A program made the position numbers and the translations under genes. A DNA stretch of 14,134 nt from an uncultured Bacilli bacterium (GTDB lineage Bacteria; Bacillota_I; Bacilli_A; RF39; UBA660): contig CANQAF010000035.1 of the NCBI GenBank assembly GCA_947588975.1, forward strand, positions 1 through 14,134, in the 5' to 3' direction. Shown piece by piece: positions 6,053-12,270 of the stretch (the stretch's first letter is position 1; the number at the start of each line of letters is the position of its first letter). The notes under the pieces are model-generated. The model was not told the origin of the DNA. It made no database searches and was given only the letters and a program-made list of their open reading frames with translations.

Positions 6053-6847
6053 TTACTCACCTCTATGTGTTATATATCCATTTGTAGTTAGAAATTTTTC
6101 ATACGCATCATTTGTAAATTGATTCGTTTCAGAAAGTATTTGTCCATTTTGTATTACCATTAAAATTGGACCTGTTATTTCAGAAGAACGGTTTAGCAAA
6201 CTCAATAATTCTGCATACCCAGTATCATTTTCTGTTTCAGCAATATCCATATATGAAATCGATAATTGATATTGTGAAATATATTGTTTTAATATATTCC
6301 TTGCATTTACGCTTTCTTCCCCAGCTGTTCCAATCATAATGAGATGCTTTTCACCATCATTCCACATATTTTTTAATTGTTCATAACTGATATAGTTCAA
6401 TAAAAGTTGTGCGTCATTTGCAATTATTCCATACGTTTTAAATACATCAAAAATAATATTTTCATCTGCATATCCGCTATAACTTCCAATAATCTCGCCT
6501 TTTTTCGTAAACACCAAATATGGAGTTCCAAAAATTTGACTATCTATTTCTAATTTATCTAATATTTTAAGCAGTTGATTTTTGCTATATAGGTCAGTAT
6601 TTATTTCATAATAAGTTAAATCATATTCTCTCTGCAATGTTTCTGTAACTGGTTTTAGCAAGTTACAATAATGGCATGTTGGTCTAGCCAAATAAAATAT
6701 TTTAATTTCTTCTGATTGCATCGTATTATCAATATCATCAAGTGTTTGTTTAAATTTTATGTTATTGATAATAAATGACACAATTACTATACATACTAAG
6801 ACCCCTATTATACCAAATATTAGCCATAGTTTTTTCTTCTCATTCAT
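6053..6847 (-). CDS. Membrane-anchored protein with two thioredoxin folds, the second lacking its active-site cysteines
   Basis: About 264 residues. Residues 7-27 form an uncleaved membrane anchor, placing the rest outside the cell membrane. Domain 1 (about 48-140) is a thioredoxin fold with FYLARPTCHYC (active site C58-H-Y-C61) and the cis-proline block FGTPYLVF (P109). Domain 2 (about 145-264) repeats the fold: LIMIGTAGEESVNARNIL has TAGE where CxxC should be, and TGPILMV (P227) is its cis-proline block. Domain 1 is probably a thiol oxidoreductase or disulfide sensor; domain 2 would be a binding module. The start is uncertain. The frame opens with TTG 6868, and ATGs lie at 6853 and 6847; I prefer 6847 because AAAAGAG is then seven bases upstream. 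It is the first gene of a two-gene operon with a PH-domain protein. Confidence 0.82.
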   Translation of the reverse strand: MNEKKKLWLIFGIIGVLVCIVIVSFIINNIKFKQTLDDIDNTMQSEEIKIFYLARPTCHYCNLLKPVTETLQREYDLTYYEINTDLYSKNQLLKILDKLEIDSQIFGTPYLVFTKKGEIIGSYSGYADENIIFDVFKTYGIIANDAQLLLNYISYEQLKNMWNDGEKHLIMIGTAGEESVNARNILKQYISQYQLSISYMDIAETENDTGYAELLSLLNRSSEITGPILMVIQNGQILSETNQFTNDAYEKFLTTNGYITHRGE

Positions 6848-6884
6848 ATGCATTCTCTTTTCTATCAAATTATAATTCGCTTAT

Positions 6885-6913
6885 ATTATAGCATATCTTA
6901 GTTTTTTTCACAA
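6885..6913 (-). promoter_or_regulatory. Promoter of the thioredoxin-PH operon
   Basis: Minus strand: -35 TTGTGA (6908-6913), 17-base spacer, and -10 TATAAT (6885-6890) preceded by TGC, making an extended -10. It leaves a leader of roughly 30 bases before the start codon. Confidence 0.7.
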
Positions 6914-6986
6914 TGTAGTACCTTATATTTTAATTTTTTATATTGCTTTTTCTAATTGATTGTTGTCGTTAATAGTACAGTAGTAA

Positions 6987-7016
6987 ACAAAAGAAAAACC
7001 AGCATAAATGCTGATT
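6987..7016 (-). terminator. Minus-strand terminator outside the island
   Basis: Eight-base stem 6997-7004 / 7009-7016 (AACCAGCA with TGCTGATT, one G-U) with a four-base loop; on the minus strand it is followed by TTTTTCTTTTGTTT. It lies about 210 bases beyond the last island gene and outside repeat copy A. It may end the exporter transcript or be the original terminator of the gene interrupted by the island. Confidence 0.65.
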
Positions 7017-7050
7017 TATAATGCTATGATAAAATTTCCTTATGAAAATT

Positions 7051-7146
7051 TTAATTTTAAGGGCTTTTCGAAATTTATGGAAACAAATTGAATTTTTCAT
7101 GCACGTTTTGTGTACATTTTTATAATTTTAGGTTGTTTTTTGTGAT
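7051..7146. repeat. Direct repeat copy A (left boundary of the island)
   Basis: A 96-base sequence that aligns over its whole length with 13946-14039 in the same orientation, about 80% identical by eye with three small gaps. Conserved blocks include TTGAATTTTT, TGCAC, ACATTTTTATA and TTTTAGG. The middle holds an imperfect dyad (ATGCAC at 7099-7104, GTGTACAT at 7110-7117). It may be an attachment-site-like junction or a duplicated chromosomal segment. Confidence 0.7.
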
Positions 7147-7225
7147 TGCACTAGTACTATCATTTTTTACCTTTTCTCGTCCCATTTCTAGTATAGTATC
7201 CATAAACTATCTTTTTACCCACTCT

Positions 7226-8968
7226 TTATATTATTTCATTCTCAATGTTACTAGCACTGGCAAATGATTTATTTCTTAATTCTCTATATAATGCACTTTT
7301 TTTATAAACGTCTTCATTTGTTCCTTTTGCTATTACTTTGCCTTTATCCAAAACTATTACATGATCTGCTAAAACCATCATTTCTGGTTTATGTGTAATC
7401 ATTAAAATCGTATGATCTTGTTTTAAATCTTCTAATATTTTTCCTATTTGAGTTGTTGAATTAGGATCTATATTACTTGTCACCTCATCAAATATTAATA
7501 TTTCAGATTTCGTTAAAATTGCCCTAGCAATAGCTAATAATTGCTTTTGACCATCAGACAATAATCTTTCTTCTTCTTTTATGATTGTATTATATCCTTT
7601 TGGTAAACTCATAATGTAATCATGAATCCCAACCCTCTTACATGCTTCAATTTGATTATTGTGGTTAGAGTCAACTAAAGATAAATTATCTCTAATACTC
7701 ATTTCAAACACAAATGGTCTTTGAAATACCCCAGATACATTAGAAGCATAAATCTTCTTTGTATAATTATAAATACTTTCATCATCTATTGAAATACTAC
7801 CAGATTTAATTCTATCTAATCGATATAACAAATTCACTATTGTTGTTTTACCAGAGCCACTATGCCCTACTATTGCAGTTATCTCGTTAGGATATATTTT
7901 AAAAGAAACATTATTTAAAATTTGCTTATTTTTAATTTCATAATTAACCTTATTAAATTCTATAAGTCCATTGATATAATCATTTGTTATATCTCCGAAG
8001 TCAATATTACTTTCAGAAGTATAATCTAATATATTTTTAATTCTTTTAACTCTAATTCCATAGTTACTTAAATTTAATAAATATGTAAGCATATTATCTG
8101 TACAAGTTATTGTTAATTCAAAGTAACTAATCAATAATACCAATTTATCAATAGTCATTCTTCCAGTTGTAACAAGATAAGCAAGAAATATATATAATAA
8201 TATTTTTCCAATATAAACAATATAAGGCATCTTACAATATCTATCAATCATTGCTTTTCTTTTGCCTTTATATTCTTCTTTCCATTTAACCCTTGTTTTA
8301 TCTAATTTTTTATCAAGATTTGGCATCATATTTAAAGATTTAACTTGCTTTAAATTTACTAACATTTGATTTAATGTATCAATTACTTTATCTTCATATT
8401 TTCTTGTTCCTTCATAATATTTAGAAACTTTTTTTGAATTATTATTCATTAAAACTAAATATGTTATATCTATAGCAAGAGCAATTAAAGCTACAACAAT
8501 ATTGTAAAAACTAAATATTATAAAGATTACAACTAACTGAAGAAAACGCATTAATGCTGCTGAGGCGCAATCCATAACATCAACTAAATATCTAACATCA
8601 TCACTGGTTGTATCAACAATTTTTCCCTTAGATATTTTATTAAAAATAGAATCATTGTTAGACACATGTTCAAATAGTTTCTTTTGAACTTCTAAATGAT
8701 AATAATTCGCTAAAGTGGTATATGTATGATAATTCCAATTTAACATACTAAAGTAGATAACATAAAATAATATATATAATAGAACATAATACCAAATGCC
8801 ATTAAAATTGTTATTTGTAATTACAGCGATAATTCCTGATGCTGCTATTGGTGGAAGTAAACTAGATAAGTTATATAAGCAGCAACTTATAAACATTTGA
8901 ATTACAACACTAATTTTATCATTCGCAATTGTTGTTAGAGTTTTTACTGTATCAAAATATCTTTTCAT
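7226..8968 (-). CDS. ABC exporter, fused membrane and ATPase domains
   Basis: A 580-residue half-transporter. Residues 1-310 form the membrane domain with about six helices; residues about 335-580 form the ATPase. Seen are Walker A GHSGSGKT (368-375), Q-loop Gln416 (VFQRPFVF), signature LSDGQ (470-474; the usual LSGGQ with Asp at the third place), Walker B ILIFDE with catalytic Glu495, and switch His526. All catalytic residues are present, so it should be an active dimeric exporter of the bacteriocin/lipid/multidrug type. There is no N-terminal C39 peptidase. AGAGGA precedes ATG 8968, and only 11 bases separate it from the CorA-shaped gene, so it is the last gene of the GNAT operon. Substrate unknown; an exported peptide or a toxic compound is a reasonable guess. 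Confidence 0.9.
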   Translation of the reverse strand: MKRYFDTVKTLTTIANDKISVVIQMFISCCLYNLSSLLPPIAASGIIAVITNNNFNGIWYYVLLYILFYVIYFSMLNWNYHTYTTLANYYHLEVQKKLFEHVSNNDSIFNKISKGKIVDTTSDDVRYLVDVMDCASAALMRFLQLVVIFIIFSFYNIVVALIALAIDITYLVLMNNNSKKVSKYYEGTRKYEDKVIDTLNQMLVNLKQVKSLNMMPNLDKKLDKTRVKWKEEYKGKRKAMIDRYCKMPYIVYIGKILLYIFLAYLVTTGRMTIDKLVLLISYFELTITCTDNMLTYLLNLSNYGIRVKRIKNILDYTSESNIDFGDITNDYINGLIEFNKVNYEIKNKQILNNVSFKIYPNEITAIVGHSGSGKTTIVNLLYRLDRIKSGSISIDDESIYNYTKKIYASNVSGVFQRPFVFEMSIRDNLSLVDSNHNNQIEACKRVGIHDYIMSLPKGYNTIIKEEERLLSDGQKQLLAIARAILTKSEILIFDEVTSNIDPNSTTQIGKILEDLKQDHTILMITHKPEMMVLADHVIVLDKGKVIAKGTNEDVYKKSALYRELRNKSFASASNIENEII

Positions 8969-8979
8969 TCTATTCCTCT

Positions 8980-10161
8980 TTATTTAATATCTTTTTCGTA
9001 TTCTATATCTGAAACTTCATATTTTCTTTTAGATGCAATTGCATTAAGAAGTCTAGTTGACCCCCAACCAATAAATGCTAAAATAAAGAAATAAATAAAA
9101 CCAAATGCTGTAAAAGTAGGTGCTGACTCTGTAAATAAATCAAGCAAAGCTGCACCTGCACTCATTGATGTAACAATAGTTAAACTTTCTACTGATTTGC
9201 TTGTTACATCAGCTTTTAATCCATCAAATAATTTTTGTGCTGCCGATACATAGTTTTTGGTCATACCCCATAAATATTTTATATAATCTAATGTATCTCG
9301 TAATGTTTCATATCTATATCCTGATATTGCTAAAAACTCAGCAAGTTCATGATCGCTTTTTGCAATCTTTTCTCTTGTAGAAATATAAGTACCCATTTGA
9401 CTAATTCTTCCATCAATAAGATTTATTGTTTTAGCATAACCTTCTAACTTTGTAGTAAATTTAACAATATCACGCCCTTTGACATGAGCATTTTCTTTTA
9501 CCGCATCAATCTTTTCCCAAATTATTCTATGGATATTTAAATATCTATGTAATTGTCCTTTAAACTCTCTAATGAATATTTGTTCTTCAATATATCTTTC
9601 AATATTTTCATTAGATTGTTTTTTGTTATTAATGAAATAATATTTATCTCCACGAATAACATCATATTTGTCATTATTAAATTCAAAATATTTTTGTCTT
9701 TCAGTTTTAGATAGTAAGTTACTTAGCTCATCTTTCGTTGTATTATCACAAACAATAAAATATGGGTATACCGTTTCAATATTAGCAAGTTCTTTAGGAA
9801 CAGGCGCTCCTAAACTAAATAAATAACTAAACGCAGGAGATAGCTTTTTTTCATAATAGTCAGTTATCTGATTTATGTCAGAAAATAAAGTGTCTTCACT
9901 AACATGTTCATTATTTAATACAATTAGTCCATCTTCAAATATTTTTACTCTAATATTTAACGCTGTTGTGAACTCAACATACTCTTCACCAGAAACACCA
10001 TAATTAATATTACCGATTTCTAAATTTTTTAAATGCTGATCCAATTTTTTTTGACTTAAATTTAATTGACTTTTTCCAGATCTTAGGAAATCATAAATTT
10101 CAGATAGTTGTAGCATGGTTCTTTGAAACCACCCACCAACATAAATATTACTAATTTTCAT
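8980..10161 (-). CDS. Unrecognised protein with CorA-like layout, two C-terminal membrane helices
   Basis: A 393-residue protein I do not recognise. Residues 1-180 look like an alpha/beta soluble domain, ending in short strand pieces (KYDVIRGDKYYFINN). Residues about 185-320 are predicted long helices rich in charged residues. Two membrane helices follow near the end (about 324-341 and 350-369), with a short charged tail (SKRKYEVSDIEYEKDIK). This order resembles CorA-type cation channels, but the GMN signature that CorA needs before its second helix is absent, and the inter-helix loop is LDLFTESAPTFTAFG instead. The start has AGGAGAG in the right place. It sits 15 bases after the GNAT gene and 11 before the ABC exporter, so the three are one operon. 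It may be a sensor or partner of the exporter; other functions are possible. Confidence 0.75.
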   Translation of the reverse strand: MKISNIYVGGWFQRTMLQLSEIYDFLRSGKSQLNLSQKKLDQHLKNLEIGNINYGVSGEEYVEFTTALNIRVKIFEDGLIVLNNEHVSEDTLFSDINQITDYYEKKLSPAFSYLFSLGAPVPKELANIETVYPYFIVCDNTTKDELSNLLSKTERQKYFEFNNDKYDVIRGDKYYFINNKKQSNENIERYIEEQIFIREFKGQLHRYLNIHRIIWEKIDAVKENAHVKGRDIVKFTTKLEGYAKTINLIDGRISQMGTYISTREKIAKSDHELAEFLAISGYRYETLRDTLDYIKYLWGMTKNYVSAAQKLFDGLKADVTSKSVESLTIVTSMSAGAALLDLFTESAPTFTAFGFIYFFILAFIGWGSTRLLNAIASKRKYEVSDIEYEKDIK

Positions 10162-10176
10162 ATTTCACTCTCCTAC

Positions 10177-10623
10177 TTAATATTCCTTAACATCTTTTGT
10201 GAAAAATTTTGCATCCATGACATCAAAACCATAACTATGATAAAGACCATGAGCAGGTACTCTAAAATTCTTCGACCATAATTCTACACATTTACAATTA
10301 TTTTCTTTTGCTATTTTAAAACATTCATCTAGCATTTTAGTTCCAATATGTCCACGTCTTAACTCAGGTTTAACACAGACATGATTTAATATTGCATAAG
10401 TATTCATATCCTCATACATAGTTGGAATAATCGTAAGTTTTGCATGAGCAACGATTTTTCCATCTACCAAACCCACAATATATATTTGATTTTGGTCACT
10501 TTCCGTTTTCTTAAAATTTGCCTTCGCATAATCTACAGATGTATTTTCATCAAAGCACTCATTACATAAAGTAATGATTGGTTCTACATCATCAAAAGTA
10601 GCCTTTCTAAATATAACTTCCAT
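10177..10623 (-). CDS. GNAT-family N-acetyltransferase
   Basis: A 148-residue single-domain GCN5-related acetyltransferase. The N-terminal strand VIFRKATFDDVEPIITLCNE, the acetyl-CoA-binding motif A VCVKPELRRGHIGTKML (83-98, with RRGHIG at 89-94) and a C-terminal LYHSYGF block (127-133) are typical. The enzyme would transfer an acetyl group from acetyl-CoA to an amine; the substrate cannot be read from sequence. The start ATG 10623 follows AGAGGTGAGG. It is first in the operon with the CorA-shaped protein and the ABC exporter. In such company it could detoxify or modify the compound that is exported, but this is inference. Confidence 0.9.
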   Translation of the reverse strand: MEVIFRKATFDDVEPIITLCNECFDENTSVDYAKANFKKTESDQNQIYIVGLVDGKIVAHAKLTIIPTMYEDMNTYAILNHVCVKPELRRGHIGTKMLDECFKIAKENNCKCVELWSKNFRVPAHGLYHSYGFDVMDAKFFTKDVKEY

Positions 10624-10692
10624 TACCTCACCTCTTAATACTTTCGTAAAGTTATCTACTCTATGATTGGAATACTTTCATATTCTATGACC

Positions 10693-10721
10693 ATTATATA
10701 ATAAATTGTCGATTTTTGAAA
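10693..10721 (-). promoter_or_regulatory. Probable promoter of the GNAT-exporter operon
   Basis: Minus strand: perfect TATAAT at 10693-10698; at 17 bases a TTTCAA (10716-10721) is a weak -35. It would give a leader of about 60 bases before the GNAT start. No other good -10 is seen close upstream of this operon. Confidence 0.45.
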
Positions 10722-10751
10722 CCAATTAACATAAGTTAGACACTTTTTTGT

Positions 10752-10781
10752 AAAAACTTTACGCATTAAACTAAAGTTTTT
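10752..10781. repeat. Perfect ten-base hairpin in the intergenic gap
   Basis: Inverted repeat 10752-10761 / 10772-10781 (AAAAACTTTA with TAAAGTTTTT) with a ten-base loop. On the plus strand it ends in seven T and could act as a terminator, though no plus-strand gene precedes it. It lies upstream of the GNAT promoter and could instead be an operator or a remnant. Confidence 0.4.
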
Positions 10782-10921
10782 TTGAAAGTAAATAACTTTG
10801 AAAGATATAGAATATTATTTTTGATTTATTGACATTAATATCAATATTGTTAAATTTACCACACACATTCCCTTTAAATCTTCTACTCCATATTTTATGC
10901 CAATATTTTCTATACACTTTT

Positions 10922-10930
10922 CCCCCCCCC
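10922..10930. repeat. Nine-base C/G homopolymer
   Basis: A run of nine C on the plus strand (nine G on the minus strand) within very AT-rich sequence. Such tracts can slip during replication and may mark phase variation or the decay of a gene; see the finding on this region. Confidence 0.5.
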
Positions 10931-11171
10931 TTTGTTTAACAAGTTAGATCAAACTTTACTCTTACATCAATCGCAAACCTCAATTAACCTAATTTGTCGT
11001 TATATATTTATTACTCCTCAGCTACAAATACATCATTTTGTCCTAAATTCATTTTTTTATGATTTGTTTTCTTTTTCATTTACTTTTCTAAATTCAAATA
11101 TATATCGATATACATTTTCTTTTTTTCAAATACTAACTATTTTAATCATCTACCTTTATTTTATAATATTT

Positions 11172-11200
11172 AAAAAAGTAGAATTTAATATTTCTACTTT
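11172..11200 (-). terminator. Terminator downstream of the zinc-ribbon gene
   Basis: Perfect nine-base stem 11175-11183 / 11192-11200 (AAAGTAGAA with TTCTACTTT) with an eight-base loop; on the minus strand it runs into TTTTTT. It lies about 190 bases beyond the zinc-ribbon stop, ending the exporter/zinc-ribbon unit. Confidence 0.65.
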
Positions 11201-11391
11201 ATTGTTCTATCCAGGACGGATTTTTCTAGCTTTTTTCAATATTATATTGTTGTTCTAAAACTAATTGGATTCACTAACAATATATAAATAAGCTTATTTG
11301 TAAATCTAATTTTTATCTAAAATATTATTTATTTTACCATCAAAGAATGTATCTATATCTCTTATTATATAAACTTTTAATCATTCATTTT

Positions 11392-12141
11392 TTAAAATTC
11401 ATTATATAATTTTTCATTAAGATAATCTTTTAAATAATATTCTTGATTATTCACTTTTATTTTGTTACAGCAAATATTATTTACTAGTAAGTTATTTGTT
11501 AATATATCATATTCTATCTTTAATTCCGATTTTATTTCAAGGCATTTGTTATCGAGGTTTAAATCAGGAATATTAAAAATAGATGCTATTTCATTACCTA
11601 TATTGGGATGATCAACATGAAATAATCTCCCACAATAAGCACATAAATGGGGATTATGTGGCTTATAAGCAAACTTGCCATCATCACTATGAATGTTATT
11701 ACAATAAGGGCAAACTTCGACTTCTAAGTTTATATTATTCAATTTTGATAGTAAAAGTCCACCAAAATCTCGTTTTTCCAACATAGATTTACCAATATAT
11801 AATATATTTACTTCTTTATCATTTACTTTTAAAGTACTTTCTAAATTAGTTAATAAATTTGGATAAGTAAATTTTATTGAGTAGATATCTTCTTTATTTA
11901 TTGTCAAACATTTTTCATATTCTTTTTTATTGCATATACATTCATTTAACTTTTTACCATTTATACTTGCTTTTTTATGGTGATTTATACAATAATACAC
12001 ATCTTCTTTATCCCATTTACCCACATAATTTATATTGCATTCCATATTTTTCACCCCACTTAATATTTGATTAAAAATGTCCTTTATTGGAACCCTTGAT
12101 TTTACGTGAGTTTTTGGCATTTTTGGAAACATTATTATCAT
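11392..12141 (-). CDS. Zinc-ribbon protein of unknown function
   Basis: About 249 residues from the chosen start; I do not recognise the family with confidence. Near the middle is a clear metal-binding block: VCPYCNNIHSDDGKFA (Cys144, Cys147, His151), then KPHNPHLCAYCGRLFH (160-175; His162, His165, Cys167, Cys170). Two C-x2-C knuckles 20 residues apart make a zinc ribbon, with added histidines. Further cysteines lie upstream (C51, C68, C70, C78) and downstream (C200, C224, C225), a lot for a cytoplasmic protein of this size. There is no signal peptide or membrane helix. The start is uncertain: the frame opens with TTG 12228, but a promoter-like pair (12200-12228) and weak ribosome sites favour ATG 12141, 12132 or 12120. 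It follows the ABC exporter gene by about 130 bases. It may modify or chaperone the exporter's cargo (speculative). Confidence 0.68.
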   Translation of the reverse strand: MIIMFPKMPKTHVKSRVPIKDIFNQILSGVKNMECNINYVGKWDKEDVYYCINHHKKASINGKKLNECICNKKEYEKCLTINKEDIYSIKFTYPNLLTNLESTLKVNDKEVNILYIGKSMLEKRDFGGLLLSKLNNINLEVEVCPYCNNIHSDDGKFAYKPHNPHLCAYCGRLFHVDHPNIGNEIASIFNIPDLNLDNKCLEIKSELKIEYDILTNNLLVNNICCNKIKVNNQEYYLKDYLNEKLYNEF

Positions 12142-12199
12142 TTGCTCGCAATTTTGTTCTAAATTTAACCTATTGTATTTTAACAATATTACAGTATAC

Positions 12200-12228
12200 A
12201 TTGTACTACAAACAATTGTATAAATCAA
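12200..12228 (-). promoter_or_regulatory. Possible promoter of the zinc-ribbon gene
   Basis: Minus strand: TTGATT (12223-12228), 17-base spacer, TACAAT (12200-12205). A transcript starting near 12193 would leave about 50 bases before ATG 12141 and would exclude the earlier in-frame TTG/ATG starts. Such pairs arise easily in AT-rich DNA, so this is only moderately supported. Confidence 0.35.
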
Positions 12229-12270
12229 ACTTTCTTATATGAAATATAAAATTATTAAAACTTTAAATAA

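Larger units (their letters stand above)
6848..7225. other. Intergenic region at the left edge of the island
   Basis: I see no coding sequence here. From low to high coordinate it holds the promoter of the thioredoxin-like gene (6885-6913), a minus-strand terminator hairpin (6987-7016), copy A of the 95-bp direct repeat (7051-7146), and about 80 bases of AT-rich tail beyond the ABC exporter stop. Confidence 0.6.
10624..11391. other. AT-rich gap between the two island units, probably decayed DNA
   Basis: I find no credible gene in these 768 bases. They hold the GNAT operon promoter (10693-10721), a ten-base perfect hairpin (10752-10781), a TTTGAAAG direct repeat (10781-10788, 10797-10804), a nine-base C run (10922-10930), and the terminator of the zinc-ribbon gene (11172-11200). 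Reading the minus strand gives only short open stretches broken by stops (for example 11306-11380 and 11011-11079), which look like remnants. The one long plus-strand frame (10932-11258) has Phe/Ile/Leu-rich content typical of antisense AT-rich DNA and no ribosome binding site. Confidence 0.5.

Noticed and set aside
11011..11079. 22-residue minus-strand peptide starting MKKKTNHKK, considered as a precursor peptide
   Set aside because: No good ribosome site, no leader/core pattern, no Cys, Ser or Thr-rich core, and it lies beyond the terminator of the preceding gene with no promoter seen.
10932..11258. 108-codon plus-strand frame in the island gap
   Set aside because: No ribosome binding site, Phe/Leu/Ile-rich content as expected from antisense AT-rich DNA, and it overlaps the terminator of the opposing gene.
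11281..11300. 14-base palindrome AAATAAGCTTATTT as a terminator
   Set aside because: No room for a loop in the perfect palindrome and no T run after it; the hairpin at 11172-11200 is a better terminator.
11306..11380. Coding-looking stretch (VYIIRDIDTFFDGK) just downstream of the zinc-ribbon gene
   Set aside because: Out of frame with the zinc-ribbon gene, no start codon, only 24 codons. It may be a remnant, but not supportable as a gene.
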